A stretch of DNA of 64,000 nt from Paenibacillus sp. Root52 (GCF_001426865.1 NZ_LMFO01000001.1:186001-250000); one strand, 5' to 3'. Counted from the stretch's first letter, positions 49,682-60,275 are shown. Notes: generated by a model not told the origin, from the sequence alone. Program-made: numbers and translations.

Positions 49682-50809
49682 ATGCGGTTTGAGCAATTAC
49701 CGACGCCGTGCTTTGTTGTTGACGAGAGCCTAATTGAGAAAAATCTAAAAATCCTGAACGGGGTAATGCAGCGTACAGGTGCCAAAATTGTGCTTGCACA
49801 AAAGGCGTTCTCCATGACTGCGATGTATCCTCTCATTGGAGAATACCTGAGTGGTGCGACGGCAAGTGGACTGTATGAAGCACGTTTGGGTCACGAAGAA
49901 ATGGGCAAGGAAAACCATGTTTTTGCTCCAGCTTACCGTGCAGAAGAGATCGACGAGATTATTTCGATCTGTGACCACATCATTTTCAACTCATTTTCGC
50001 AGCTTGCGAAATTTAAGGATAAGGCGCTTCAGGCTGGCCGCAAGGTTGGTTTGCGTATTAACCCGGAATGTTCAACCCAAGAAGGACACGAGATCTATGA
50101 TCCGTGTTCTCCGGGTTCTCGTTTTGGAGCTAAACAAGAGGATTTCCGAGCAGAACTGCTCGAAGGGGTATCAGGACTGCATTTCCACACATTGTGTCAG
50201 CAAAACTCCGATGATCTGGAGACAACGCTGAACGCAGTTGTAGAGAAGTTCGGTCAATGGCTGCCACAGATGGAATGGATTAACTTCGGTGGTGGACATC
50301 ACATCACACGTGAAGACTATGACATTCCAAGATTGGAAGCTTGCATTAAGCGTATGCAGAACGACTATGGTCTAGAAGTTTATCTGGAGCCGGGAGAAGC
50401 TGTTGCTCTAAATGCAGGATATCTGGTGACTTCCGTGCTGGACTTCCACAAAAACGGCATGGATATTGCTATTCTGGATACTTCAGCTACATGTCATATG
50501 CCAGATGTACTGGAAATGCCGTATCGTCCGCCGCTGATCGGTTCAGGAGAAGTAGGCGAGAAGGCGCATCTGTATCGTCTGGGTGGACAAACCTGCCTAT
50601 CTGGTGACGTCATTGGAGATTACTCATTCGATCAACCTTTGCAAGAAGGTGACCGCCTCGTATTCGAGGACATGGCGATCTACTCCATGGTAAAAACCAA
50701 TACCTTCAACGGCATGCCGTTGCCAGCCATTGCAGTCAAACGAAAAGATGGCGATTGTGAAATCGTACGTGAATTCGGATACCAAGATTTCAAAACAAGA
50801 TTGGCTTAA
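49682..50809 (+). CDS. nspC: Carboxynorspermidine/carboxyspermidine decarboxylase
   Basis: PLP-dependent fold-III decarboxylase that turns carboxy(nor)spermidine into (nor)spermidine. 375 residues. Seen: PLP Lys in LAQKAFSMTAMY, HFHTLCQQN, NFGGGHHITRED, the phosphate-binding EPGEAVALNAGY, and CLSGDVIGDYSF with the active-site Cys and Asp from the partner subunit. The ATG lies one base after the upstream stop and its GGAG is 13 bases away, so it relies on translational coupling. Longer in-frame starts inside the dehydrogenase are rejected. Terminator follows. Confidence 0.94.
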   Translation: MRFEQLPTPCFVVDESLIEKNLKILNGVMQRTGAKIVLAQKAFSMTAMYPLIGEYLSGATASGLYEARLGHEEMGKENHVFAPAYRAEEIDEIISICDHIIFNSFSQLAKFKDKALQAGRKVGLRINPECSTQEGHEIYDPCSPGSRFGAKQEDFRAELLEGVSGLHFHTLCQQNSDDLETTLNAVVEKFGQWLPQMEWINFGGGHHITREDYDIPRLEACIKRMQNDYGLEVYLEPGEAVALNAGYLVTSVLDFHKNGMDIAILDTSATCHMPDVLEMPYRPPLIGSGEVGEKAHLYRLGGQTCLSGDVIGDYSFDQPLQEGDRLVFEDMAIYSMVKTNTFNGMPLPAIAVKRKDGDCEIVREFGYQDFKTRLA

Positions 50810-50878
50810 TACGTTATTATATATCCTAAGTTATCACCGTTATTACTCTAGCGATGTATATTGCAATTATATAAGTAA

Positions 50879-50928
50879 AAAGAGCAGTTCCTAAATCACA
50901 CTCTTGTGACTTGGAACTGCTCTTTTTT
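50879..50928. terminator. Bidirectional terminator, nspC / SDR
   Basis: AAGAGCAGTTCC / GGAACTGCTCTTTTTT stem with inner TCACA / TGTGA; A-run and T-run on opposite sides serve both convergent units. Confidence 0.9.
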
Positions 50929-50931
50929 GTG

Positions 50932-51714
50932 TTACTTGTTTGAATCAACGGGTTTACTTGCTGCTCGGGTGGCATAAGGAAACATGGGGTCTTTCAGTTC
51001 AAATTCATACGTTAGTCCATTAACGATACCTACGACATATTCGCTGTCGTACAGGTCTAGTAAAAATCCGACCATCTGCTCGGCTGTATGGAACTTAGGT
51101 ACACGCCCTTCATACTGGAACTGATCTAGATCAAAGGCACGTTCAGCAAACTCGGTCTCTGTAGCAGCAGGTGCGAGCACTTTGGCTTGCATGGGCACAT
51201 GTTTACTTTTGAGCTCTTGTGTCAAACCTTCGGTAAAGGCGCTGACATAAAACTTGGTTGCACAATACGTTACCGCATCGGGTACAATCGTATAGCCGCC
51301 TCCGGAAGAGATGTTGATAATCTGTGTGCCTGGAGTCTCGGCATAATCCCGAACATAGAGAGTGGAGAGGATCGTAAGTGCTTCAATATTGAGATGAAGC
51401 ATTTGTTCAATTTTAGGCAAGTGTTGCTCACCAACGGAGGCAAAATTGCCAAAGCCAGCATTGTTGATCCATGTTTCGATGGAATAACCGTTCAAGCTTT
51501 CATAGAAAGCATGTACATCCGAGGCAATGGATAGATCTACGGTGCGAATGACAACGTCTAACGTGTTATCGATTTCAGCAATTTTGGATTTTAACTGTTC
51601 CAACTCAGCGGTTCTGCGTGCAGCTAGAATCAGATGTTTACCACGTGCGGCAAATGCCAAAGCTGCTTCATATCCAATGCCTGAACTTGCTCCCGTAATT
51701 ACGGTGTATTTCAT
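50932..51714 (-). CDS. Short-chain dehydrogenase (MerR-controlled)
   Basis: 260-residue classical SDR of the YqjQ-like type. Seen: TGASSGIGYEAALAFA, NNAGFGNFASV, catalytic Ser in NISSGGGYTIV, and Tyr-x-x-x-Lys in TYCATKFYVSAF. NADP is likely from the AARR after the second strand. ATG with CGGAGGAATTC upstream. Its promoter has the 19-bp spacer and dyad of MerR-activated genes, and the merR gene is divergent, so it probably answers a small electrophile or aldehyde signal; substrate unknown. Confidence 0.92.
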   Translation of the reverse strand: MKYTVITGASSGIGYEAALAFAARGKHLILAARRTAELEQLKSKIAEIDNTLDVVIRTVDLSIASDVHAFYESLNGYSIETWINNAGFGNFASVGEQHLPKIEQMLHLNIEALTILSTLYVRDYAETPGTQIINISSGGGYTIVPDAVTYCATKFYVSAFTEGLTQELKSKHVPMQAKVLAPAATETEFAERAFDLDQFQYEGRVPKFHTAEQMVGFLLDLYDSEYVVGIVNGLTYEFELKDPMFPYATRAASKPVDSNK

Positions 51715-51770
51715 GAGAATTCCTCCGAATCTAATTTCAGTATTTATGATTGTGATGTGACTACGAGTTG

Positions 51771-51801
51771 ATTATACTGATTAGAGCTTACTCTAAGTCA
51801 A
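51771..51801 (-). promoter_or_regulatory. MerR-type promoter of the SDR gene
   Basis: Minus strand: TTGACT (51796-51801) - 19 bases - TATAAT (51771-51776), with the dyad TTAGAG / CTCTAA (51781-51786, 51791-51796) inside the spacer. The divergent merR gene starts 27 bases from the -35. Confidence 0.85.
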
Positions 51802-51827
51802 GCAAGAAAATGGAAAGGAGTTCAACC

Positions 51828-52184
51828 ATGCATACCATTGGTGAAGTCGCTGAATTGCTCGGGATTAGTGCGCATACGTTGCGGTATTACGAAAAGGAGC
51901 AGATCATCATCCCACTTCGTGATGCCGGTGGAGATAGGCGATATAATGAATCTCATGTGAAGTGGCTGCAATTCGTCATCAAGTTAAAAGAAACACAAAT
52001 GCCGATCGCTGTCATCAAAAAATATGCTTCGTTATTTCAAGAAGGTGAGCACACAGCTCCAGAACGTTTGAAGCTGCTGGAGAATCATAAGAGAGCCGTT
52101 GAAGATCAGATGAACAACCTTCATGCCGCGAACGAAATGCTGGAACTTAAAATTGTGGCATATCGATCATTTATCGGGAAATAA
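51828..52184 (+). CDS. MerR-family transcriptional activator
   Basis: 118 residues. Seen: N-terminal winged helix HTIGEVAELLGISAHTLRYYEKE, wing IIPLRDAGGDRRYNESHVKWLQF, and a dimerisation coiled coil (about 75-110). No cysteine at all, so metal sensing is unlikely; it resembles the short AdhR/NmlR-like class tied to aldehydes and other small electrophiles. ATG 51828 with AAAGGAG; an upstream TTG would overlap the operator. Divergent from an SDR with a typical MerR promoter. Confidence 0.92.
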   Translation: MHTIGEVAELLGISAHTLRYYEKEQIIIPLRDAGGDRRYNESHVKWLQFVIKLKETQMPIAVIKKYASLFQEGEHTAPERLKLLENHKRAVEDQMNNLHAANEMLELKIVAYRSFIGK

Positions 52185-52327
52185 TGTAATGAGCTTGGAT
52201 TCAATAGATAGCGTAACATGCTTTTTTTAAATGACCTTCTATTGCCAAGAGTGTGATTTTTGTTATAGACTATTTTTTATGTTTGCTAAAATTTACGTTG
52301 TGCATTGTTCATCAAGGGGGAAATGGA

Positions 52328-53200
52328 ATGAATCAAAACAGAATACAAAAATCGAACAAGCTGAAGATCCTCTCCAAAGTATTGTTAATCATTATCGGGG
52401 GATTTATCACGGCATATGGCTTGGAAGCCATATTGATTCCGAACAATGTCTCGGACGGTGGGGTAACCGGTCTTAGCATCGTAGGATCACAATTGTTCGG
52501 ACTACCACTCGGGATGTTAATCGGGCTTATTAACATTCCTTTTGTATGGCTCGGTTATAAGCAGATCGGTAAGAGTTTTGCTTTATATTCGGTCATCGGT
52601 ATTGCTTCACTTGCAGTTAGCACCAGTATGATGCACCATGTGCCAACGATTATTCAAGGCGATACTTTGCTGGTTACCGTTGTTGGCGGTATTATTATCG
52701 GTTTTGGTATGGGTCTTGCACTGCGTAATGGCGGAGCATTAGATGGAATAGACATGTTGGCTGTGTTGTTATCCCGTAAAGTCCCATTTGGAACGAGTGA
52801 CCTAATCCTGTTCCTCAACATGTTTGTGTTTATCGTCGTGTCTACCGTATTCGGTCTGCAAGGGGCGATTCTGTCAGGGCTTGCGTACTTTATTGCTTCT
52901 AAAGTTATACATATCGTTGAAGAAGGCTTGAGCGGTTCCAAGACATTCAAAATTATTACGAATCAACCAGAGATTATGGTCGAAACCATTCGTGATCGTC
53001 TAGGACGTGGAGCAACATATACGGACGCATATGGTGGATACTCTAATGAGCAATTCAAAGAAATTACGTGTGTCATCAACCGGATGGAAGAGAGTAAAAT
53101 TAAAGATATCATTCATGAAATTGATCCTACGGCTTTTGTAGTCGTATACGATGTAGCCGAGGTTAAAGGCGGGAATTTCAAGAAGAAGGATATTCACTAG
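52328..53200 (+). CDS. YitT-family membrane protein (DUF161/DUF2179)
   Basis: 290 residues. Seen: five or six membrane helices in the first 190 residues (GGFITAYGLEAILIPNNVSDGGVTG split over the first, then GLPLGMLIGLINIPFVWLG), a Gly-rich duplicated motif, and a C-terminal cytoplasmic DUF2179 domain (about 200-280: VMVETIRDRLGRGATYTDAYG, EITCVINRMEESKI). A large, poorly understood Firmicutes family; transport of a small solute is a guess. ATG 52328 with AGGGGGAAA upstream; a longer reading adds 25 unlikely residues. Confidence 0.9.
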   Translation: MNQNRIQKSNKLKILSKVLLIIIGGFITAYGLEAILIPNNVSDGGVTGLSIVGSQLFGLPLGMLIGLINIPFVWLGYKQIGKSFALYSVIGIASLAVSTSMMHHVPTIIQGDTLLVTVVGGIIIGFGMGLALRNGGALDGIDMLAVLLSRKVPFGTSDLILFLNMFVFIVVSTVFGLQGAILSGLAYFIASKVIHIVEEGLSGSKTFKIITNQPEIMVETIRDRLGRGATYTDAYGGYSNEQFKEITCVINRMEESKIKDIIHEIDPTAFVVVYDVAEVKGGNFKKKDIH

Positions 53201-53208
53201 AAAGAATC

Positions 53209-53252
53209 AAAAACGCGCTAGAGAGAAGAGTTCTCTCAGCGCGTTTTTTTAT
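53209..53252. terminator. Bidirectional terminator, yitT / cyclase
   Basis: AAAACGCGCT-AGAGAGA / TCTCTC-AGCGCGTTTTTTT hairpin. Confidence 0.92.
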
Positions 53253-53256
53253 ACAA

Positions 53257-53928
53257 TTAGGTTTCGGTAAACACCGTTGCAAAACTGCTGTCCACACCTT
53301 CAATATACAATGGGATAGCGTATACCTTGCTAATATTAGACAGATCATGATTGAGATTCATGTCCTCAATGACGAGAATATACTTGCCATCTATCCTGTC
53401 TTTCCCTAATATCGTTTGGTGAAAAGCAACGGCTTCATCTGGATGATTAGCCGCGCCAGCTGAGATCGCGTCCAATCCAACTGCCCGCAACGAGTCGAAG
53501 ACCATTAGGTAACGGGCAGCAGATGCTGCAAGACCCGGGTTATGATTGCTGTATCGGGTAGGGTCTGTTGACCGAATATTGCCAAAACCAGTGCGAATCA
53601 ACACTAGATCCGAACCAGCAATTTGATGTTCATAAGGTTCAAGATCTGCTTTGGTAATAAGCTCATCATCTTGTTTGGGAATATCAAGCACGACAGGATG
53701 GTTGAAGATGAAGTTATCTAACGGGATCTCCGTTAACTTTTTGCCCTGAGGATTAAAATGCCATGGTCCGTCAATATGCGTACCGTTGTGGTTAAGGGAA
53801 GTAATAATGAACTGATTATACAGATTACCTTGATCTATACTCGACTGCTGCTGGATCTCTACCGGAGGATTACCGTTATATATGGGAGTATGCGTGCTAA
53901 GAGGATAGGACAAGAGCATTCGTGTCAT
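53257..53928 (-). CDS. Cyclase-family (kynurenine-formamidase-like) hydrolase
   Basis: 223 residues, metal-dependent amidohydrolase of the cyclase family. Seen: the family signature NHNGTHIDGPWHF (HxGTHxDxPxHF, metal His and Asp), LVLIRTGFG, and the late AISAGAANHPDEAVAFH with a catalytic His/Glu region. Substrate may be formylkynurenine or another formylated or cyclic amide; no kyn genes are nearby. ATG with AAAGGAGCG upstream. Convergent with yitT. Confidence 0.88.
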   Translation of the reverse strand: MTRMLLSYPLSTHTPIYNGNPPVEIQQQSSIDQGNLYNQFIITSLNHNGTHIDGPWHFNPQGKKLTEIPLDNFIFNHPVVLDIPKQDDELITKADLEPYEHQIAGSDLVLIRTGFGNIRSTDPTRYSNHNPGLAASAARYLMVFDSLRAVGLDAISAGAANHPDEAVAFHQTILGKDRIDGKYILVIEDMNLNHDLSNISKVYAIPLYIEGVDSSFATVFTET

Positions 53929-54140
53929 CTTCCAATCGCTCCTTTATGAACCACATAATATGATCTAAATTGCAATGGCTGAAGAGGGACATGCAACCGG
54001 AACCATGTCTGATATGCTACACCATTTATCGTTTTATGCGATGAGGCTTTATTTCATGAATGATATTACACAGTAAGGTTGCATCGTAAATGTTTCATCG
54101 GTACATTTGTGCTTATTCTCTTATTTAAACTACTGTTAAA

Positions 54141-54158
54141 ATAGTAAGAACTTACTAT
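54141..54158. promoter_or_regulatory. 18-bp palindrome before the YwqG-like gene
   Basis: ATAGTAAG-AA-CTTACTAT, perfect 8-2-8, ending eight bases before the ribosome site GGAG. Could be an operator or an mRNA hairpin near the start. Confidence 0.45.
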
Positions 54159-54181
54159 ATGATGTGGAGTTGATTCTATTG

Positions 54182-54796
54182 ATGAATGCATATAAAATTA
54201 CTCATTTTGTTTCCATATCTGAATATGAACCGTTTCAGACGAGATTCGGTGGGCAGCCAGATTGGCTAACCTCTCCAGAGTGGCCTGTCAGTGCTTCATG
54301 GAATGATCGACCTATGAAATTTATAGGGCAGATTCGTTTAGACGAATGGTATGATGAGGTGTGTTCCATCAGGATGGCATATATTTTTATGACACAGCCT
54401 GAAGACCGACAAGACACATTTTTTGATCCGGATATTATATATCCGTATGAGGGCGAGAATGCAGTTATTATTCAGGCTGAGGGGAGTATTCCGAGCTGCA
54501 TATCTATTCGAGAGCATGTAACCGGCCCAACCACTGATGAACTGTGTGTCTGGATGCCCCAGGTTAAGCAGGTAACAGAGGGACATACATCAAGCTTTGA
54601 AGAAATAGACATCGACAAATTCGGAGGTATTCCCGCATGTATTCAAGGGTCTCCAATAGAAGAACATGATCATCTATTACTTCAACTGCATACGAATTGG
54701 TTGCCTTTCTATATCAATGCTGGTGGAGCACCAACCATGTTTGTTTACCTCAAGGAAACTAAACATGAAGGTTATATTATAGTGGAGGATACCTAA
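54182..54796 (+). CDS. YwqG-like (DUF1963) protein
   Basis: 205 residues, cytoplasmic, no signal. Seen: FGGQPDWLTSPEWPVS and MKFIGQIRLDEW near the N terminus and YINAGGAPTMFVYL at the C terminus, the DUF1963/YwqG pattern. In other bacteria such proteins sit among immunity or housekeeping genes of unknown role. Start uncertain: ATG 54182 has GGAG 12 bases away, while TTG 54179 and GTG 54164 are alternatives. Followed by a membrane protein and a lipoprotein on the same strand, probably cotranscribed. Confidence 0.75.
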   Translation: MNAYKITHFVSISEYEPFQTRFGGQPDWLTSPEWPVSASWNDRPMKFIGQIRLDEWYDEVCSIRMAYIFMTQPEDRQDTFFDPDIIYPYEGENAVIIQAEGSIPSCISIREHVTGPTTDELCVWMPQVKQVTEGHTSSFEEIDIDKFGGIPACIQGSPIEEHDHLLLQLHTNWLPFYINAGGAPTMFVYLKETKHEGYIIVEDT

Positions 54797-54797
54797 G

Positions 54798-55286
54798 ATG
54801 ATGAAACGAATTCATAAACCGTATCTTTTTTTTCTGCTCTGGAACGTGCTGATGGTCGGAGGTGTACATATTTCAACTATTCAGCATGAACCGGGTAGAG
54901 GAGTTTCTGGTAACGGGAATCTGGGTCTTCTCGTTCTATTTCCATCCATACTGACATTTATTATCCTGTGTATATGGACGATGACGTTAACCAGAAGGTG
55001 GCTTAATGATCATCGTGATCGCTCGGGTCCGATGTATGCTCTGATACCTATTGTAGCTATTTTGTTGTGTGGTCTCTTTATCTTCATGGAAGTTCAATTC
55101 ATTCACAATTTAGGCGAACAGCTGAACGGTTACACGAATGATCCCGATTCGGCAGTCTACCGCTTTGGCTGGGTGAACCAGTATACCAATACGCTGTATT
55201 ATAACTTTCCAATCCTGCTTTTCGGATTGTCGTTCTCTATATTCATAGGCTGGATAATGGAGCGGATACTGCAAAACAGATCATGA
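54798..55286 (+). CDS. Four-helix membrane protein, unknown
   Basis: 162 residues, not recognised. Seen: helices at about 8-25, 42-63, 80-100 and 135-155, a basic loop LTRRWLNDHRDRSG on the cytoplasmic side, and an outer loop with NGYTNDPDSAVYRFG. ATG-ATG start one base after the upstream stop, with GGAGGATA ahead. Codon use and base composition look like the neighbours. It lies between the YwqG-like gene and a lipoprotein; no function is offered. Confidence 0.75.
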   Translation: MMKRIHKPYLFFLLWNVLMVGGVHISTIQHEPGRGVSGNGNLGLLVLFPSILTFIILCIWTMTLTRRWLNDHRDRSGPMYALIPIVAILLCGLFIFMEVQFIHNLGEQLNGYTNDPDSAVYRFGWVNQYTNTLYYNFPILLFGLSFSIFIGWIMERILQNRS

Positions 55287-55319
55287 ACATTTTCTAAACT
55301 GAAATGGAGAAAAAGGATA

Positions 55320-55988
55320 ATGAAAACGAACACATTAATGGCGGCATTGTTGTGCAGCTTAACAATTGTTGTATTGGGCTGCTCAACGGATCAACAATTC
55401 GCCTCAAACCTTACCGATGACAGAATAAAAGAACTACGTGAAGAATATCCACTTTCAGCAGGTAGTCCTGCATATGTACAGACGATAGATGTCTCCTTTG
55501 ATCAAATTCTAGAGATATCCGATGCAGTAATTATAGCTGAAGTGTTGAAACAAAATGAGAATTTCCAAGCTGCTTTATCTACAGAACCGGGGACACCAGA
55601 GGGGGATCTTGCTGAGAAGGATAAGGCTCAAGGCATAGAGCCGTATCAACCAACGTTTGTTTCATATGAGGTTAAGGTACACCAGGTGATCGTGGGAGAA
55701 GAGGTTAACGAGAACATTAACTTATTTTATAATGCTGACTTCGTTGGGGTAGAACCCGATCTGAAACCTGGTATGAAAATAGTGACTTCTATCAAAGAAG
55801 GGACTGCCTTTGAACAAAAGGGGAGTTATTCTTTTACTAGATATGCGACGTATTACGTTATAGACGATAACTATGTACTATCTGCGTTCCAAGGGAACAC
55901 GGAAGAGATGATAAATTTTACGAAGCAAACAGATGGGAAAACACTAAATAACTTGGTAGAGCGCATCGAAGAACTCTGGGCAAATTAG
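55320..55988 (+). CDS. Small lipoprotein, unknown
   Basis: 222 residues. Seen: signal peptide with lipobox VVLGC (Cys21), so anchored outside the membrane; a beta-rich body with ISDAVIIAEVLKQNENFQ and VHQVIVGEEVNENINLFY; no cysteine-rich or enzymatic motif. The AEVL...GEEVNENI pattern recalls small secreted beta-barrel-like proteins of unknown role in Bacillales. ATG with AAAAGGAT upstream. Third gene of the run starting with the YwqG-like protein. Confidence 0.75.
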   Translation: MKTNTLMAALLCSLTIVVLGCSTDQQFASNLTDDRIKELREEYPLSAGSPAYVQTIDVSFDQILEISDAVIIAEVLKQNENFQAALSTEPGTPEGDLAEKDKAQGIEPYQPTFVSYEVKVHQVIVGEEVNENINLFYNADFVGVEPDLKPGMKIVTSIKEGTAFEQKGSYSFTRYATYYVIDDNYVLSAFQGNTEEMINFTKQTDGKTLNNLVERIEELWAN

Positions 55989-56023
55989 GTAGAACAAAGT
56001 CTTGCTTGAGTAAAATTTATGAC

Positions 56024-56755
56024 TCATTCATGTTTGGAAACCTCTCGAGCCATCCATTCCAATAGAAAGAGTACGGGGAATTGGGTGGTTATATTTGCTG
56101 ATTCATAGTACTCCTCATTTACATAATAGGGAATATTAATATCGGAGATTTTAGCTATAGTGGATTGGCGATTATTCGTAATACTCACAATTTTATTTTT
56201 CTCCTGCTTAATTTGCGTTAGATGGGGTAGGATGAATGGATTTTCACCTGAGGTTGATAATGCAATCGTAACACTGTTCTCTCGTATTTTGGCATGCACA
56301 GGGAACTGAGGATCATTAATATACATCGAGAACGTGCCAAGGCTTGAGAAATATCTAGCGCCATATTCCGCCATAATCCCTGAACTCCCCGTACCGATAA
56401 AAATGACACTGCTGGCTGTGGAGACCAATTGTGCTGCTGTTCTAATCTTCTCTTCCAATTCAGGATTCTGGGAACGTTCGAAAAATTCATACACAGCATG
56501 ATGAGGACTTTTCAAGGTTTTTGTTGATTTTCTTTTGTGCTGAGCCAGTAACATTTTCAACTTCACTTTAAACTCCGAAAAGCCCTCACATTGGTTTTTT
56601 CTACAAAATCGCAGAATCGTTGCAGTAGAAACATGCGTCTCATCTGCCAACTCTCTAATGCGCATGTAAGCAACCTTCTCCATGTTCTGTGATATGTAGT
56701 TATATATTGATAATTCCAAGTCATTATATGAAGAGATCTGCTCGTTAGAAAACAT
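56024..56755 (-). CDS. RpiR/MurR-family regulator with SIS domain
   Basis: 243 residues. Seen: N-terminal HTH_6 (YNYISQNMEKVAYMRIRELADE region, then HVSTATILRFCRKN) and a C-terminal SIS phosphosugar-binding domain with VIFIGTGSSGIMAEYGARYF and TIALSTSGENPFILPHL. Such proteins sense phosphosugars and control sugar use. The start at 56755 has AAAGGAGGG upstream; a longer reading is rejected. Divergent from a 6-phospho-beta-glucosidase, its likeliest target; a palindrome lies between them. Confidence 0.92.
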   Translation of the reverse strand: MFSNEQISSYNDLELSIYNYISQNMEKVAYMRIRELADETHVSTATILRFCRKNQCEGFSEFKVKLKMLLAQHKRKSTKTLKSPHHAVYEFFERSQNPELEEKIRTAAQLVSTASSVIFIGTGSSGIMAEYGARYFSSLGTFSMYINDPQFPVHAKIRENSVTIALSTSGENPFILPHLTQIKQEKNKIVSITNNRQSTIAKISDINIPYYVNEEYYESANITTQFPVLFLLEWMAREVSKHE

Positions 56756-58461
<1,706 letters not shown>

Positions 58462-58599
58462 TACGTTAACAAGTGTGTTGAGTAGAATTGTTGAATGCAA
58501 TCGTTAAATGCAAATCTTCATGCATAAGCTCTGCGTCCTTATGGAAAACTTATGTAGTGCGTTGAAATAAACATGATTTTATTTAGGGGAGGTAACCTC

Positions 58600-58788
58600 A
58601 TGACTAATCAGGATCCACAACAGCTTCTGCAGCAAAAGCATGAACAGGATGAACATAAACGACAGTTCACCCAATTCTCCCGTAACATTTCAGGACATGG
58701 CGAGATGGAAGCAGGTCAAGAATTCAGTCATGACCGAGTGTCTGACGACCAGAACCGCATGAAATCTGTTGAGAACAGACGCACATAA
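58600..58788 (+). CDS. Small charged protein, unknown
   Basis: 62 residues, no Cys, very rich in Gln, Glu, His, Arg and Asp; probably disordered and soluble. ATG 58600 with a strong AGGGGAGG site, so it is likely a real gene. A hairpin follows its stop. Not recognised; small hydrophilic proteins of this kind in Bacillales are often made during sporulation or stress, but nothing in the sequence proves that. Confidence 0.6.
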   Translation: MTNQDPQQLLQQKHEQDEHKRQFTQFSRNISGHGEMEAGQEFSHDRVSDDQNRMKSVENRRT

Positions 58789-58801
58789 GCCCAAAAAGCT
58801 A

Positions 58802-58841
58802 ACAAATAAGCTGATCCTTCGGGATTGGCTTATTTGTTGTG
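58802..58841 (+). terminator. Hairpin after the small charged protein gene
   Basis: ACAAATAAGC-ATCC / GGAT-GCTTATTTGT with a TTCG loop; weak T tail. Confidence 0.6.
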
Positions 58842-59014
58842 TTATTGAGTTAAGTCCAAGGATAACCGTTCTTGGTATTGTGCTGAAAATGGTTGTTTTG
58901 CTTTTGCTGGAGTCGTATATTAATAGAGTGCGTGGAATGTGGGTGCACGTAAACCACATCGGCAATGGATCATCTATAATGATCATAGATTCTACATACA
59001 AGGACGGGGAAAAT

Positions 59015-60151
59015 ATGGACTTTAAACCGCTTGCTTCATTTATTGATCGCATCACATCCTGGAGAGTGCCGTGGGCAGAGGTGCTTGTTTTGCATCGAAA
59101 TGAACCCGTTTTCCGTTATCGGAATGGGTATGCCAATCTAGAGGAGAAAACACCAATCGGGGATGGAGCGATCTTTAATCTGTATTCCATGACCAAAATC
59201 ATGACCTGTGTTGCGGGGCTGCAACTGGTGGAGAGAGGCGATATGCTGTTAAGTGATCCGCTATCAGAGTACTTGCCAGAGTATGCAGACATGAAAGTGA
59301 AGAAAACGATGGCGAATGGAGAAGTTCGGCTGGAACAAGCGACCAGAGCGATAACGGTACGCGACTTGTTTACCATGACTGCTGGATTCTCATATGATGT
59401 GGGTTGCCCAAGTATTCAGGAGATCGTACAGAGTAGCAACGGAACCGTAAGCACACGTGAATTTGCGAAAGCGCTTGCCAAAGAACCATTGTTATTTGAG
59501 CCTGGAACGCATTGGAACTACAGTATGTGTCACGATGTGCTGGGAGCTCTGGTGGAGGTTGTTAGTGGTAAGAAGTTTGGTACGTATTTGCGAGATGCGA
59601 TTACCGAACCACTCGGCATGAAAGACACGGCGTTCGATCTGAATGAAGAACAACAGCTTCGATTGATCCCGCAATATGCTTACAATGATGAGCTTGGACA
59701 AGCGGTACGTATGGATGGGAATGGATTCCGTGTAGGTACAGAGCTGGAGAGCGGTGGAGCCGGGCTGATGTCCACGGTTAGCGACTATGCTCGGTTCTTG
59801 AATGCATTGACGGGTCGAGGCACGAGTCCGGAAGGTGTGCGAATTCTCTCCCAGGCTTCGGTAGAGCTTATGCGGACAGATCATCTGAATGAAATGACCC
59901 GAGGGGACTACTCATGGGATCATATGGATGGATATGGTTATGGACTAGGTGTACGTACGCACATCTCCAAAGCAGGCAGTGGATCACTCAGTGCAATTGG
60001 TGAATTTGGATGGAGCGGTGCTGCGGGCTGTATGGCGATTATTGATCCGGATTCTGAGCTGACCGTGATGTATGCACAGCATCTGTTGAACAGTCAGGAG
60101 CCATACGTTCAGCGGCGATTACGGAATGTTGTATATTCTTGTTTGTCATAA
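59015..60151 (+). CDS. Serine hydrolase of the beta-lactamase (class C/esterase) family
   Basis: 378 residues. Seen: Ser-x-x-Lys as SMTK (Ser58-Lys61) in FNLYSMTKIMTC, the Tyr motif in HWNYSMCHDVLGALVE (Tyr-Ser-Met, so the usual Asn is replaced), and a late GEFGWSGAAGCMAIID in the KTG-box position, where His/Lys-Thr-Gly is not evident. No signal peptide, so cytoplasmic; a carboxylesterase or amidase is more likely than a resistance beta-lactamase. ATG 59015 with AAGGACGGGGA upstream. The frame extends back into the hairpin of the previous gene but has no start signal there. Confidence 0.9.
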   Translation: MDFKPLASFIDRITSWRVPWAEVLVLHRNEPVFRYRNGYANLEEKTPIGDGAIFNLYSMTKIMTCVAGLQLVERGDMLLSDPLSEYLPEYADMKVKKTMANGEVRLEQATRAITVRDLFTMTAGFSYDVGCPSIQEIVQSSNGTVSTREFAKALAKEPLLFEPGTHWNYSMCHDVLGALVEVVSGKKFGTYLRDAITEPLGMKDTAFDLNEEQQLRLIPQYAYNDELGQAVRMDGNGFRVGTELESGGAGLMSTVSDYARFLNALTGRGTSPEGVRILSQASVELMRTDHLNEMTRGDYSWDHMDGYGYGLGVRTHISKAGSGSLSAIGEFGWSGAAGCMAIIDPDSELTVMYAQHLLNSQEPYVQRRLRNVVYSCLS

Positions 60152-60157
60152 ATGATG

Positions 60158-60191
60158 CAAGAGCCGCGAAATTTAATTTCGCGGCTCTTAT
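60158..60191. terminator. Hairpin between serine hydrolase and TetR genes
   Basis: AAGAGCCGCGAAATT / AATTTCGCGGCTCTT, near-perfect stem; T-poor but placed between convergent genes. Confidence 0.65.
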
Positions 60192-60275
60192 GTTATGGCT
60201 TTCGACTCGCATCCGACAGGATTCCATGCCTATTTTTTTGAGGATATATGTTGACTGTGTAGCTCGATCGTAAAT

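Noticed and set aside
58769..59014. 82-residue upstream extension of the serine hydrolase frame
   Set aside because: It runs through a hairpin and the end of the previous gene; a good ribosome site precedes ATG 59015 instead.
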